Source: DATBLE01 sp963764565 (GTDB lineage Bacteria > Actinomycetota > Thermoleophilia > Gaiellales > Gaiellaceae). Taken from it: a stretch of DNA of 64,000 nucleotides. Under the pieces are notes generated by a model that was not told the DNA's origin, did not search any database, and worked only from the letters and a program-made list of their open reading frames with translations. The first letter of the stretch is position 1, and every line of letters begins with the position of its first letter. The stretch lies in contig CAVXTD010000006.1 in NCBI GenBank assembly GCA_963764565.1, positions 22,766-86,765 on the forward strand, read 5' to 3'. The position numbers and the translations under genes are program-made. Positions 9,857 to 25,576 of this stretch are shown in pieces.

Positions 9857-10753
9857 ATGAAGCGAAGACACGCGGCGGTTGGGGCGATCTGCACGCTCGC
9901 GGGCTGCGGTGTTGTGGCCGCGGCCGCGTGGAGCGCTTCTCTCGGCCCCGATCCGACCCGTCTGCCCCTCGGAGACGGGAAGGTCTCGAGCTCTGCCGCG
10001 CGTGGCAACGTCTACGCCTGCGCGCAAGGTGCAGGCCGGGGCGGCGCGGAGCACGCCGGCTCGTGGATCAACGGATCGACCTTCGACCTGACCGCGAAGC
10101 CGACCGTGGACGGTCACGTGCTCTGGCCCGGCCGGGTCTCCTTCACGGTGAAGGGGAGTTCGCTCGTCGTCTCCGGCAACGGGCTCCCGAAGGGGGCGGC
10201 AACCGGCAGCTTCCCGATCGCTCCGGGCGACGACGCGTACGCCTACGACCGCAACCCGAACTCGATCCTCGTCCAGAACGTGAGCGTGACCCTGCCCGCG
10301 AAGCCCGCGGTCGCACGCACGCCGTCGTGCCTGCCGATGGGGCCGATCGGGGTCGCAGTTGACGGCGTCCTCATCTTCAACGCCCTCGACGCATCCAAAC
10401 GCGACGCCGTCGCGCACGAGATTCAGGACGTCTGCGGCGGTCATCCGCAGCAGGGCGGCATCTACCACTACCACTCGATCCCGGCCTGCGTAACCGGTAC
10501 GACGGTGAAAAGCCAGGAGAAGCTCGTCGGGTACGCCTTCGACGGCTTCCCGATCTTCGGGCCTCGCGGTGAGAATGGGAAGCTGCTCGCGGACGCCGAC
10601 CTCGACGCCTGCCACGGCCACGTCGGCTGGGTCACGCTGCGCGGCAAGCGCGTGCGCACCTACCACTACCACGCCACGCTCGAGTACCCCTACACGCTCG
10701 GGTGCTTCAGGGGGACGCCCCGCGCGAGCTCGCTGTCGGCTCCCCGCGGGTAG
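9857..10753 (+). CDS. secreted YHYH-domain protein
   Basis: 298 residues, ATG preceded by GGAGAGG. The N-terminal ICTLAGCGVVAAAAWSASLG is a signal or lipoprotein-like segment. The C-terminal half carries the YHYH domain motifs GIYHYHSIPAC, GYAFDGFPIFGPRGENG and RTYHYHATLEYPYTLGCF. YHYH proteins are exported proteins of unknown biochemical role, suspected metal or ligand binders. Divergent from the ABC cluster; the 3' end overlaps a convergent small zinc-ribbon gene. Confidence 0.8.
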   Translation: MKRRHAAVGAICTLAGCGVVAAAAWSASLGPDPTRLPLGDGKVSSSAARGNVYACAQGAGRGGAEHAGSWINGSTFDLTAKPTVDGHVLWPGRVSFTVKGSSLVVSGNGLPKGAATGSFPIAPGDDAYAYDRNPNSILVQNVSVTLPAKPAVARTPSCLPMGPIGVAVDGVLIFNALDASKRDAVAHEIQDVCGGHPQQGGIYHYHSIPACVTGTTVKSQEKLVGYAFDGFPIFGPRGENGKLLADADLDACHGHVGWVTLRGKRVRTYHYHATLEYPYTLGCFRGTPRASSLSAPRG

Positions 10754-10883
10754 CGGCCGGTTGGCAGCTCGTCTGCGGCTCTCCTTCACAGCAGCCAAGC
10801 TTCAGCTTGCAGCGCCCGCACTGCCAGGTCCCGTGCACCCACATCATTGCGGTGCCGCAGCGCCAGCAAACCTCTGAGCTCAT
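10707..10883 (-). CDS. small zinc-ribbon protein
   Basis: 58 residues beginning MSSEVCWRCGTAMMWVHGTW and continuing QCGRCKLKLGCCEGEPQTSC. The paired CxxC knuckles (CWRC, CGRC), with more cysteines after them, indicate a zinc ribbon. A start at 10913 would add 10 residues. The last 47 bases overlap the end of the YHYH gene on the other strand. Function unknown; small size and overlap lower confidence. Confidence 0.5.
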   Translation of the reverse strand: MSSEVCWRCGTAMMWVHGTWQCGRCKLKLGCCEGEPQTSCQPAATRGEPTASSRGASP

Positions 10884-10935
10884 CCCGCCCACACTACGAA
10901 AATGCCCGGACACGGCTGCTACACTCGGGCGGCGC

Positions 10936-11009
10936 GGCGGCGTAGCTCAGTTGGTTAGAGCAGCGGAATCATAATCCGCGTGTCGGAGGTTCGAGTCCTC
11001 CCGCCGCTA
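10936..11009 (+). tRNA. tRNA-Met (anticodon CAT)
   Basis: Cloverleaf of 74 nt: acceptor GGCGGCG pairs with CGCCGCT (G1-T72 wobble); D-arm GCTCAGTTGGTTAGAGC; anticodon arm GCGGA-ATCATAA-TCCGC with CAT; T-arm GGAGG-TTCGAGT-CCTCC; discriminator A. CCA is not encoded (ACCT follows). A CAT anticodon could also be tRNA-Ile with modified C34, but position just upstream of rpmG-secE-nusG and the sequence favour an elongator Met tRNA. Confidence 0.92.
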
Positions 11010-11047
11010 CCTCCTTCGAAGCATCAAGCGACAGAAGAAAGAAGAAC

Positions 11048-11212
11048 GTGGCCAAGACCGGCGTCAGAGACAAGATCACGCTCGCGTGCACCGAGTGCAA
11101 GCGGCGCAACTACGAGTCGACGAAGTCGAAGCGCAACACGCCGGACCGGGTCGAGCTGAAGAAGTATTGCCGCTGGTGCAAGCGGCACACGGTGCACCGG
11201 GAGACGCGCTGA
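11048..11212 (+). CDS. rpmG: 50S ribosomal protein L33
   Basis: 54 residues from GTG: begins VAKTGVRDKITLACTECKRR and ends KKYCRWCKRHTVHRETR. Two CxxC pairs (CTEC, CRWC) make the zinc-binding form of L33. It lies 38 bases after tRNA-Met, the standard tRNA-rpmG-secE-nusG order. RBS-like AAGAAAGAAGAA upstream. Confidence 0.95.
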   Translation: MAKTGVRDKITLACTECKRRNYESTKSKRNTPDRVELKKYCRWCKRHTVHRETR

Positions 11213-11470
11213 TGGCCGTAGGCTCGACGGTACGGTCAGCGGCGACGAGGGAGCGTAGGTGCCGGCTTGGCCGGCAGCGGAGCGGGGTTGTGGCCGTAGG
11301 CTCGACGGAGGCCATGAAGGAGCGTAGGTGCCGGCTTGGCCGGCAGCGGAGCGGGGTTATGGCCGTAGGCTCGACGGAGGTCACCGGAGCTACGACGGCC
11401 GGCATGAGCGCGTAGGCTCGCGGGGCCCGGGAGCGCAGTGCCGGCTTGGCCGGCAGCGGAGCGGGGTCTA
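11213..11470 (+). repeat. tandem repeats with GCCGGC-TTG-GCCGGC hairpins between rpmG and secE
   Basis: The 260-bp gap is built from about three copies of a 70-110 bp unit: GCCGTAGGCTCGACGG..., then GGAGCGTAGGTGCCGGCTTG and GCCGGCAGCGGAGCGGGGT. The core palindromes are at 11261-11275, 11330-11344 and 11440-11454. A degenerate relative (CGTAGGCTTGACGGAG) follows rplK near 12817. The gap separates genes that normally abut. Confidence 0.85.
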
Positions 11471-11472
11471 GC

Positions 11473-11802
11473 GTGGCCCGTCAGACGAGAGCGGAGCGGC
11501 GAGCGCGCAGGGAGGCGCGCGAGCAGTCGGCTGCAGCGGTCGAGCGTGTCTCGCCTCCGACCCCTCGTCCGGCTGCGCAGCCTGCGGCGAGCCACACTGG
11601 ACGTCAATTTCCGGGCGCGGGGGCCAAGCGCTTTGTCGGCGAGTCCGTCGGTGAGCTCCGGAAGGTCGAGTGGCCTGGTCAGAGCCAGGTGATCCAGGGC
11701 ACTGTCGTCGTGATCATCGCCTGCGTGATCATCGGCACCTACCTCTACTTCGCAGATCAGGTGTTCAGCAAACTCGTCAGCAAAGTGTTTCTCGGGCAGT
11801 AG
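11473..11802 (+). CDS. secE: preprotein translocase subunit SecE
   Basis: 109 residues from GTG. A basic, low-complexity N-terminal half is followed by the SecE core: FVGESVGELRKVEWPGQSQV and one membrane helix VVVIIACVIIGTYLYFADQV. Partner of SecY (45496). The single-helix form is usual for actinobacteria. Followed 10 bases later by nusG. Confidence 0.95.
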   Translation: MARQTRAERRARREAREQSAAAVERVSPPTPRPAAQPAASHTGRQFPGAGAKRFVGESVGELRKVEWPGQSQVIQGTVVVIIACVIIGTYLYFADQVFSKLVSKVFLGQ

Positions 11803-11812
11803 GAAGGCGCTC

Positions 11813-12343
11813 ATGTTTCAGTGGTATGTGATCAACACCTACTCCGGGCACGAGAACAAGGTGAAGACCAATCTCCTGCACCGGATCGACTCGATGAATC
11901 AGGGTCCTCGCTTCCGGCGCGTCGTCGTCCCGACCGAGCAGGTGATCGAGACGAAGGACGGGCAGAAGGTGCAGACGGAAAAGCGGGTCCTGCCCGGGTA
12001 CGTCCTGGTCAACATGGATCTGAACGACGACGCCTGGACGGTGGTCAAGAACACGCCGGGCGTGACCGGCTTCGTCGGCGCCGGCTCGAAGCCCGTGCCG
12101 CTGTCGCAGGGCGAGGTCGACCGGATCCTGCACACCGGCGCCGCCTCCGGCGATCGGCTGCGGACGCAGGTCGAGTTCTCGCTCGGCGAGTCGGTCAAGG
12201 TAACCTCCGGGCCGCTCTCCGACTTCGACGGCGAGATCGTCGAGGTCAACCCGGAGGGCCAGAAGCTGAAGGTGCTCGTCGACATCTTCGAGCGCCAGGT
12301 TCCGGTCGAGCTCGGGTTCGATCAGGTGAAGAAGATCGATTGA
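11813..12343 (+). CDS. nusG: transcription termination/antitermination factor NusG
   Basis: 176 residues: NGN domain starts FQWYVINTYSGHENKVKTNL, contains RVLPGYVLVNMDLNDDAWTV and NTPGVTGFVGAG, and the C-terminal KOW domain carries VKVTSGPLSDFDGEIVEVNP. It links RNA polymerase to Rho or ribosome. Lacks the long acidic N-terminal extension seen in many actinobacterial NusG proteins. Confidence 0.97.
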   Translation: MFQWYVINTYSGHENKVKTNLLHRIDSMNQGPRFRRVVVPTEQVIETKDGQKVQTEKRVLPGYVLVNMDLNDDAWTVVKNTPGVTGFVGAGSKPVPLSQGEVDRILHTGAASGDRLRTQVEFSLGESVKVTSGPLSDFDGEIVEVNPEGQKLKVLVDIFERQVPVELGFDQVKKID

Positions 12344-12355
12344 GAGGAGCGTGAC

Positions 12356-12377
12356 GTGCCTGACTTCAGTCTGGCAC
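12356..12377 (+). other. hairpin between nusG and rplK
   Basis: GTGCC-T-GACT-TC-AGTC-T-GGCAC, a 9-bp stem with one T-T mismatch, ends 13 bases before the rplK ATG. No obvious Shine-Dalgarno sequence lies between it and the start, so it may affect rplK translation. Inference from structure only. Confidence 0.5.
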
Positions 12378-12390
12378 TCACACGGTTTCC

Positions 12391-12813
12391 ATGAAGAAAG
12401 TACTGACACTCATCAAGCTCCAGATCCCCGGTGGGCAGGCCAACCCGGCGCCGCCCGTCGGTCCTGCGCTCGGCCAGCACGGCGTGAACATCATGGAGTT
12501 CTGCAAGGCTTTCAACGCCCAGACGGCGCAGGAGAACGGCCGTATCACACCCGTCGAGATCACGGTCTACGAGGACCGGTCCTTCACCTTCATCACGAAG
12601 ACGCCGCCGGCGGCCGTCCTGATCAAGGAGGCGCTGAACCTCGAGAAGGGCTCATCCGAGCCGAACCGAGACAAGGTCGGACGCCTACGGCGCGACCAGC
12701 TGCGCCAGATCGCCGAGACGAAGATGCCGGATCTGAACGCGCGCGACGTCGAGGCGGCGATGCTCGTCATCGCCGGCACCGCGCGCTCGATGGGCGTCGA
12801 GGTGGAAGGCTAG
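12391..12813 (+). CDS. rplK: 50S ribosomal protein L11
   Basis: 140 residues, standard length. Begins MKKVLTLIKLQIPGGQANPA, with PPVGPALGQHGVNIMEFCKA and FITKTPPAAVLIKEAL. It forms the GTPase-associated centre with 23S rRNA helix 43/44. Followed by rplA after a 65-base gap containing a 7-bp hairpin. Confidence 0.97.
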   Translation: MKKVLTLIKLQIPGGQANPAPPVGPALGQHGVNIMEFCKAFNAQTAQENGRITPVEITVYEDRSFTFITKTPPAAVLIKEALNLEKGSSEPNRDKVGRLRRDQLRQIAETKMPDLNARDVEAAMLVIAGTARSMGVEVEG

Positions 12814-12848
12814 ATGCGTAGGCTTGACGGAGCATCCATCAACCCGGA

Positions 12849-12869
12849 GGCGCCGGCGTGTACGGCGCC
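12849..12869 (+). other. hairpin before rplA
   Basis: GGCGCCG-GCGTGTA-CGGCGCC, a perfect 7-bp stem, followed directly by GGAGG and ATG (12879). The upstream CGTAGGCTTGACGGAG resembles the rpmG-secE repeat unit, so this may be a decayed copy. Confidence 0.55.
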
Positions 12870-12878
12870 GGAGGAATA

Positions 12879-13643
12879 ATGGCCCAGCACGGCAAGCGCT
12901 ACCGAGCCGCGCGCACCGAGATCGACCGCGAGCAGGCGTACTCGCCGCTCGAGGCGGTCAAGATGATCAAGGGGTTCGGCGCCGCCAAGTTCGACGAGAC
13001 CGTCGAGGCGCATGTGCGTCTTGGCCTGAACGTGCGCCACGCCGACCAGCAGCTGCGCGGGACGTTGATGCTTCCACACGGCACCGGCAAGGAGCTCCGC
13101 GTCGCCGTCTTCGCGGAGGGCGAGAAGGCCAAGGAGGCGGAGGCCGCGGGCGCCGATGTCGTCGGCGCCGCCGATCTCGCGACGAAGATCGAAGGCGGCT
13201 TCGACGACTTCGACGTCGCGATCGCCACGCCGGATCTGATGGGCACGGTCGGCAAGCTCGGCCGGATCCTCGGCCCGCGCGGAAAGATGCCGAACCCGAA
13301 GACCGGCACGGTCACCTTCGACGTCGCCAAGGCAGTGCAGGAGTCGAAGGCCGGCAAGCTGGAGTACCGCACCGACCGCGGGGCCAACGTGCACTTGCCG
13401 ATCGGCAAGAAGAGCTTCGGCGAGCGGCAGCTGCTCGAGAACTACGCGACCCTGATCGAGGAGATCGTGCGGGCGAAGCCGTCGGCGGCCAAGGGCCGAT
13501 ACATCCGGACGATCACGCTGACCACGACGATGGGGCCGGGCGTGCACGTGGACACCGCGCGCACCCGCGGGATCACGGAAGAACTCGACGGAGAATCCGC
13601 TGGCGCGGATTCCCCTAGTGAGGCAGCTACAGTTACGGCCTAG
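12879..13643 (+). CDS. rplA: 50S ribosomal protein L1
   Basis: 254 residues. L1 motifs: YSPLEAVKMIKGFGAAKFDE, GRILGPRGKMPNPKTGTVTF and GKKSFGERQLLENYATLIEE. ATG 12879 is chosen because GGAGG lies 5 bases upstream. The C-terminal tail (ELDGESAGADSPSEAATVTA) contains an in-frame palindrome shared with rplJ. L1 binds the L1 stalk and usually autoregulates the L11-L1 mRNA. Confidence 0.96.
   Translation: MAQHGKRYRAARTEIDREQAYSPLEAVKMIKGFGAAKFDETVEAHVRLGLNVRHADQQLRGTLMLPHGTGKELRVAVFAEGEKAKEAEAAGADVVGAADLATKIEGGFDDFDVAIATPDLMGTVGKLGRILGPRGKMPNPKTGTVTFDVAKAVQESKAGKLEYRTDRGANVHLPIGKKSFGERQLLENYATLIEEIVRAKPSAAKGRYIRTITLTTTMGPGVHVDTARTRGITEELDGESAGADSPSEAATVTA
13590..13617 (+). repeat. in-frame palindrome in L1 tail
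   Basis: GGAGAATCCGCTGGCGCGGA then TTCCCCTA: an 8-bp stem GAATCCGC/GCGGATTC with loop TGGC. It matches the rplJ copy at 14305-14333 except for a few bases that keep pairing, and encodes ESAGADSPS. Confidence 0.8.
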
Positions 13644-13654
13644 ACATCGAGGAG

Positions 13655-13756
13655 GAGTTCGCCCGAGACAGCTGGCAGCCTACGAGGCAGAAGCCCAGCC
13701 GAGGCGGTCCCGATGAGAGCACATCGTTCTCTCTAGGGCTCGCCGACGGCGAGCCC
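13655..13756 (+). ncRNA. L10 leader (autoregulatory mRNA element) with attenuator hairpin
   Basis: The 136-base rplA-rplJ gap has the look of the L10 leader bound by the L10(L12)4 complex: CGAGACAGCTGGCAGCCTAC, CCCAGCCGAGGCGGTCCCGA and GAGAGCACATCGTTCTCTC. A perfect 9-bp hairpin follows, GGGCTCGCC (13736-13744) paired with GGCGAGCCC (13748-13756), and then AATCTCTTTT. That is terminator-like and suggests attenuation ahead of rplJ. A covariance search with the Rfam L10_leader model would settle it. Confidence 0.6.
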
Positions 13757-13779
13757 GAATCTCTTTTGGAGGGAAGCGA

Positions 13780-14493
13780 GTGCTGAAACAGGACAAGGAA
13801 CGGATCGTCGCGGAGTTGACCGAGCGGCTGAAGGAGTCGCCCACGCTCTTCGTCGCCGACTACCGCGGCCTGAACGTGACCGAGATCGACGATCTGCGCA
13901 CCAAGCTGATCGACCACGGCGCACGGTTCACGGTGGTCAAGAACACGCTCACCCGCCGAGCGGCAGAGGCCGCGGGCGCCGAGGCGCTGCTCGCGCTCCT
14001 CGACGGCCCGACCGCGATCGCCTTCATCGAGGCGGACGGGGACATGGTCGCGGTCGCGAAGGCGCTCGCAGACTCGGCCCGGACGACGAAGATCCTCGCG
14101 ATCCGCGGCGGGATCCTGGACGGCGCGCCCATTGGTGAGGAGGACGTCAAGAACCTTGCAACGCTCCCGCCGCTCGACGTGCTCCGCGGCCAGGTGCTGG
14201 GCGCAATCACCGGTCCGCTGATGACCGTGGTCGGTCTGATCTCCGCCCCGGTGCGCGACCTGATCGGACTCCTGGATGCTCGCATAGAGCAGCTCGGCGG
14301 TCTCGGAGACTCCGCTGGCGCGGAGTCCCCTAGCCCTGGCGGTGACGCCGAGGGTGGAGCGGAGCCCGCTGTGGAGGCGGAGCAAGCCGCCGAGGCACCA
14401 ACCGATACCCCCGAAGAGGCGTCCACAGACGAACCCACAGAAACAGCTAGCGCGCAGGCGGAGCCTGAGCGCACGGAAGAGGAGGCGGAGTAG
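13780..14493 (+). CDS. rplJ: 50S ribosomal protein L10 with acidic C-terminal extension
   Basis: 237 residues; typical L10 is about 170. The core starts MLKQDKERIVAELTERLKES and includes LFVADYRGLNVTEIDDLRTK and LKKNTL-type VVKNTLTRRAAEAAG. From about residue 175 a Pro/Ala/Glu-rich tail follows (EAAEAPTDTPEEASTDEPTE), containing the palindrome-encoded DSAGAESPS. GTG start after GGAGGGAAG. L10 anchors the L7/L12 stalk. Abuts rplL exactly. Confidence 0.96.
   Translation: MLKQDKERIVAELTERLKESPTLFVADYRGLNVTEIDDLRTKLIDHGARFTVVKNTLTRRAAEAAGAEALLALLDGPTAIAFIEADGDMVAVAKALADSARTTKILAIRGGILDGAPIGEEDVKNLATLPPLDVLRGQVLGAITGPLMTVVGLISAPVRDLIGLLDARIEQLGGLGDSAGAESPSPGGDAEGGAEPAVEAEQAAEAPTDTPEEASTDEPTETASAQAEPERTEEEAE
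14305..14333 (+). repeat. in-frame palindrome in L10 tail
   Basis: GGAGACTCCGCTGGCGCGGA then GTCCCCTAG: an 8-bp stem GACTCCGC/GCGGAGTC, loop TGGC, encoding DSAGAESPS. Near-identical to the element in the L1 tail at 13590-13617, same orientation, same reading frame. Confidence 0.8.
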
Positions 14494-14877
14494 ATGGCAG
14501 CATCAGCAGTCGACACAATCTTCGAGGGGCTCGGCAAGATGACCGTGCTCGAGCTCGTGGATCTGAAGAAGAAGATCGAGGACGAGTGGGGCATCACCGC
14601 GGCCGCGCCGGTCGCGGTTGCGGCCGCAGCCGCCCCGGCGGCAGGCGACGGCGCCGCCGAGGAGCAGAGCGCGTTCGACGTCATGCTCACCGGCGCCGGC
14701 GACAAGAAGATCCAGGTGATCAAGGTCGTCCGCGCGATCACGGGACTGGGCCTCAAGGAGGCGAAGGACCTCGTCGACGGAGCCCCGGCCGCCGTCAAGG
14801 AGGGTGTGAACAAGGAGGAGGCGGACTCGATCAAGGCGCAGCTCGAAGAGGCCGGCGCCGGGGTCGAGGTCAAGTAG
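14494..14877 (+). CDS. rplL: 50S ribosomal protein L7/L12
   Basis: 127 residues, normal. N-terminal dimerisation helix TIFEGLGKMTVLELVDLKKK, Ala/Gly hinge, and C-terminal domain FDVMLTGAGDKKIQVIKVVR with GLGLKEAKDLVDGAPAAVKE. It is the mobile stalk that recruits EF-Tu and EF-G. ATG follows the rplJ stop without a gap. Confidence 0.97.
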   Translation: MAASAVDTIFEGLGKMTVLELVDLKKKIEDEWGITAAAPVAVAAAAAPAAGDGAAEEQSAFDVMLTGAGDKKIQVIKVVRAITGLGLKEAKDLVDGAPAAVKEGVNKEEADSIKAQLEEAGAGVEVK

Positions 14878-14910
14878 CCGCTCGCCGCGGCTTCGCCGCT
14901 AGCTCGCTCG

Positions 14911-14939
14911 CACGGGGGAAACGGCCGGTTTCCCCCGTG
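14911..14939. repeat. GGGGGAAAC hairpin after rplL
   Basis: CACGGGGGAAAC-GGCCG-GTTTCCCCCGTG, a perfect 12-bp stem. Flanks (cttcgccgctagctcgctcg before; cgcgcccgccgagtcggt at 14984) resemble those of the copy at 25277-25303, so it is probably part of a ~110-bp dispersed element. Confidence 0.75.
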
Positions 14940-15019
14940 ATCCCCCTTCCCCAAGCGGCGTACTCGCGGCGCGCGGTCGTAGGCCGCGCCCGCCGAGTCG
15001 GTCGCGGCGGCGATTCGCC

Positions 15020-15082
15020 TTCTGCCGCTCAAGCCGCTTCGGCTTGAGGCAGAATGAGGAATACGACCGTCCACGCGGTCGT
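15020..15082 (+). terminator. two hairpins in the rplL-rpoB gap
   Basis: Stem TTCTGC..CTCAAGCCG-CTT-CGGCTTGAG-GCAGAA (15020-15054, 15 bp with two bulged bases), then ACGACCG-TCCACG-CGGTCGT (15063-15082... 7 bp). The first could terminate the rplJL transcript, although no T-run follows. The 306-bp gap also holds the repeat hairpin at 14911 and a candidate rpoB promoter. Confidence 0.45.
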
Positions 15083-15088
15083 TGTCCC

Positions 15089-15118
15089 TTGCGCAGGGTC
15101 CGGTAGGTTAGGTATCCT
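15089..15118 (+). promoter_or_regulatory. candidate promoter for rpoBC
   Basis: TTGCGC (15089-15094), 18-base spacer, TATCCT (15113-15118), about 65 bases upstream of the rpoB start. It fits a sigma-70-type promoter only moderately. No transcript evidence. Confidence 0.3.
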
Positions 15119-15183
15119 GCAGGGTTCGCGCCCACCGTTCGCCTGACCGCCGCAGTAGACATTCTTAAGGGAGGCTGTTCCAT

Positions 15184-18792
<3,609 letters not shown>

Positions 18793-18839
18793 TCACGACG
18801 ACCGATAGGCTGAATCCACTGAAGAGTTAGGGGAGCACT

Positions 18840-23408
<4,569 letters not shown>

Positions 23409-23442
23409 CCGGCTTCCGCCGCCTACTCGTTTAGCGAATCCA

Positions 23443-23478
23443 GCCGTGAGCGCCCGCAGGAGCGCGGGCGCTCACGGC
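23443..23478 (+). terminator. hairpin terminator after rpoC
   Basis: Perfect 15-bp stem GCCGTGAGCGCCCGC (23443-23457) with GCGGGCGCTCACGGC (23464-23478), loop AGGAGC. It sits 35 bases after the rpoC stop and 15 before the next start. No T-run, as is common in high-GC actinobacteria. Confidence 0.7.
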
Positions 23479-23493
23479 TAACGACACAGGGTC

Positions 23494-25242
23494 GTGATTC
23501 GCAAGCTTGCGGTTCCGCTGGCGGCGCTGGCCGCCTTTCTGACCGCGGGGCCGGCGCAGGGCGCCGGTGCCGCGTCCTGCGGGCTGCCAGATACGAAACC
23601 CCTCTGGATCGACTACTCCGAGGGCTCGGTCGGCTTCCGCCAGGCCGTGTTCGCGAAGCCCGGGATCGTCGCCGCAACGTCGGGGAAGGCGGTACCGGCC
23701 GCGCTCCGGAACGCCGGCGCACAGACGGTCTACTGGCACATGAAGCTCGGTGCGCTCGTCGGGACGACCACCGCACCGGCCGACCCGGCGACGATTACGG
23801 CCTCCGCTCAGAAGCTGTTCGACAACGCGGTCTCCTCGTCCGGCTGCGCGACGCCGCTGATCGCGCTGAACGAGCTGAACGGTGCCTCGACCACCACGCC
23901 CTGGACGACGACGAACTCGCGATATCGGCAGAACATCCTCGACCTGCTCCGGGCGCTCCAGTCTCTGGGCGCGCGACCGTTCCTGCTCGTCAACTCGGCG
24001 CCCTACACAGGTGGGGAGGCGGCAGACTGGTGGCGCCAGGCGGCGCAGGTCGCCGACATCGTCCCGGAGGTCTATTTCAACGCCCCAGCTGTGATGAAGC
24101 AGGGGCCGATCCTCGGCAGCCGGCGGATGCGGATGACCATTCGGGCGCGGGTCGCTGCGTACACGGCGATCGGGATCCCCGTCGCGAAGCTGGGGTTCGT
24201 GCTCGGCTTTCAGTCGGGGCCCGGCGCCGGCGGCCGGGAGGGGCTCCAGCCCTCGAGCGCATGGTTCGAGTTCGCGAAGCTGTACACGCTCGCAGCGAAG
24301 CGAGTGGCGGCCGAGTTCGGCGTCGCCACCGTCTGGACGTGGGGGTGGGGGACGTTCAACGCCGCCGGCGCGGACGCCGACAAGCAAGCGGCTGCCTGCG
24401 TCTACCTGTGGACCCGAGACCCTTCTCTCTGCGACGCGCCGGCCACAGTCGAGGGCGGCTTCGACGATTCGCTGACCGAGGGGCAGATCGAGCTGCCCAA
24501 GGGTGTCCAGTGTGCGCTCGACGGCAAGTCGATGCGACAGACGGACCTCTCGCGGATGACCGCTGTCACCCATGACCGCGACGTCGCTTACACGATCCTG
24601 TTCGGCCGGCTGGTGGAGACGCAGCTCGCGGCGATCTCTCCCGACCGGGTTCGGCAGGCAGAGCAGGCAATCGTCGACGGGATCTTCGGCGGGAACCGTG
24701 CGTCGTTCAACGCCGCGCTGGCGGAAGCGGGGGCGAACATCTACGTCGCCAGGGCGGCGATCGCCGACGAGCTCCTGCGCGCGCAGATCGAGGCGGCGCT
24801 CGTGGTTCCCTCGCCGAGCCCTTCGCAGATCCAGGCGTTCTACACGACGTATCCGGACACCCTCGTCCGGCAGTTCAAGGTCACTCCGGCCGCACCCTGG
24901 CTCGGGAACCGCTCGGCGGGTTTCGCCCTCGCCGCGGCGGCTCCGGCGGCGCTCTTCCGGCTTCCCTCGGCGCTCGCCTCGTCGTTCACAACCGGCCTCG
25001 GCTCGTACACGGTGACGCCTTTCGATCAGCCGCTGCCGCTGGGCGCGTTCGCGCTCGAGACCGTCCGCCCTGCGATCGCCACGGCGCTGCGCTCGTTCGC
25101 GCGCACGCAGGCCTACGAGGACGCCGCCCGCAAGCGCGCGGAATCGGCGCTCAATCGCACGGTCTGCCTCCGCGACGACCTGCCGGATCCGAGCGTCGTC
25201 TCCGTCTCGACCTACCTGCCGTTCCTCGCGCTCAGCTCGTAG
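23494..25242 (+). CDS. large secreted protein, barrel-like plus SurA-like segments
   Basis: 582 residues. Signal peptide RKLAVPLAALAAFLTAGPAQ. Residues ~40-310 look like a glycoside-hydrolase-type barrel: PLIALNELNGAS, ALQSLGARPFLLVNSAPYTG, IVPEVYFNAPAVMKQGPILG and VWTWGWGTFNAAGADADKQA. The later half, with ASFNAALAEAGANIYVARAA, IADELLRAQIEAALVV and SPSQIQAFYTTYPDTL, resembles the N-domain of SurA/PpiC foldases, but no clear parvulin active domain is seen. Family not recognised. It is the first gene of the accessory interval after rpoC. Confidence 0.7.
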   Translation: MIRKLAVPLAALAAFLTAGPAQGAGAASCGLPDTKPLWIDYSEGSVGFRQAVFAKPGIVAATSGKAVPAALRNAGAQTVYWHMKLGALVGTTTAPADPATITASAQKLFDNAVSSSGCATPLIALNELNGASTTTPWTTTNSRYRQNILDLLRALQSLGARPFLLVNSAPYTGGEAADWWRQAAQVADIVPEVYFNAPAVMKQGPILGSRRMRMTIRARVAAYTAIGIPVAKLGFVLGFQSGPGAGGREGLQPSSAWFEFAKLYTLAAKRVAAEFGVATVWTWGWGTFNAAGADADKQAAACVYLWTRDPSLCDAPATVEGGFDDSLTEGQIELPKGVQCALDGKSMRQTDLSRMTAVTHDRDVAYTILFGRLVETQLAAISPDRVRQAEQAIVDGIFGGNRASFNAALAEAGANIYVARAAIADELLRAQIEAALVVPSPSPSQIQAFYTTYPDTLVRQFKVTPAAPWLGNRSAGFALAAAAPAALFRLPSALASSFTTGLGSYTVTPFDQPLPLGAFALETVRPAIATALRSFARTQAYEDAARKRAESALNRTVCLRDDLPDPSVVSVSTYLPFLALSS

Positions 25243-25276
25243 CGCGCGGCGGGGCCGCCGCTACATCGCTTCGCTT

Positions 25277-25303
25277 CACGGGGGAACCCCTGGTTTCCCC
25301 GTG
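25277..25303. repeat. GGGGGAA hairpin element copy
   Basis: CACGGGGGAACC-CCT-GGTTTCCCCGTG, a 12-bp stem with one G-T pair, 34 bases after the secreted-protein gene. It shares flanks with the post-rplL copy (cgcgcccgccgtgtcggt near 25397). From here to 25575 no convincing gene is visible. A short open frame ending LKVDPRAFRRRVADVLGS (stop near 25498) could be the tail of a lost gene. Confidence 0.65.
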
Positions 25304-25576
25304 TGCCCCTTCCTTGCGGGCGCTGGTGGTGGTCGATCGTCTCCGGAGCCGGCGGAGCGCTTCGCGATTCGCGGCCACGACGGCCGCAGCGTGCCGCGCC
25401 CGCCGTGTCGGTTGAGGGCGCTGCCGGGGATCAAGGACGCCTTGAAGGTCGATCCGCGTGCGTTCCGAAGGCGCGTCGCGGACGTGCTCGGATCGTAGGC
25501 CATCGAAGCGGCCGCCGTCGGCGGCGCGTCGACACCGTAACCGGAGGGGCCCCGCACGCTTCTAGTTTGGGTTCCG

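Noticed and set aside
25276..25557. Small ORF on the minus strand after the secreted-protein gene
   Set aside because: Covers the hairpin repeat, has no recognisable motif and poor composition; treated as noncoding.
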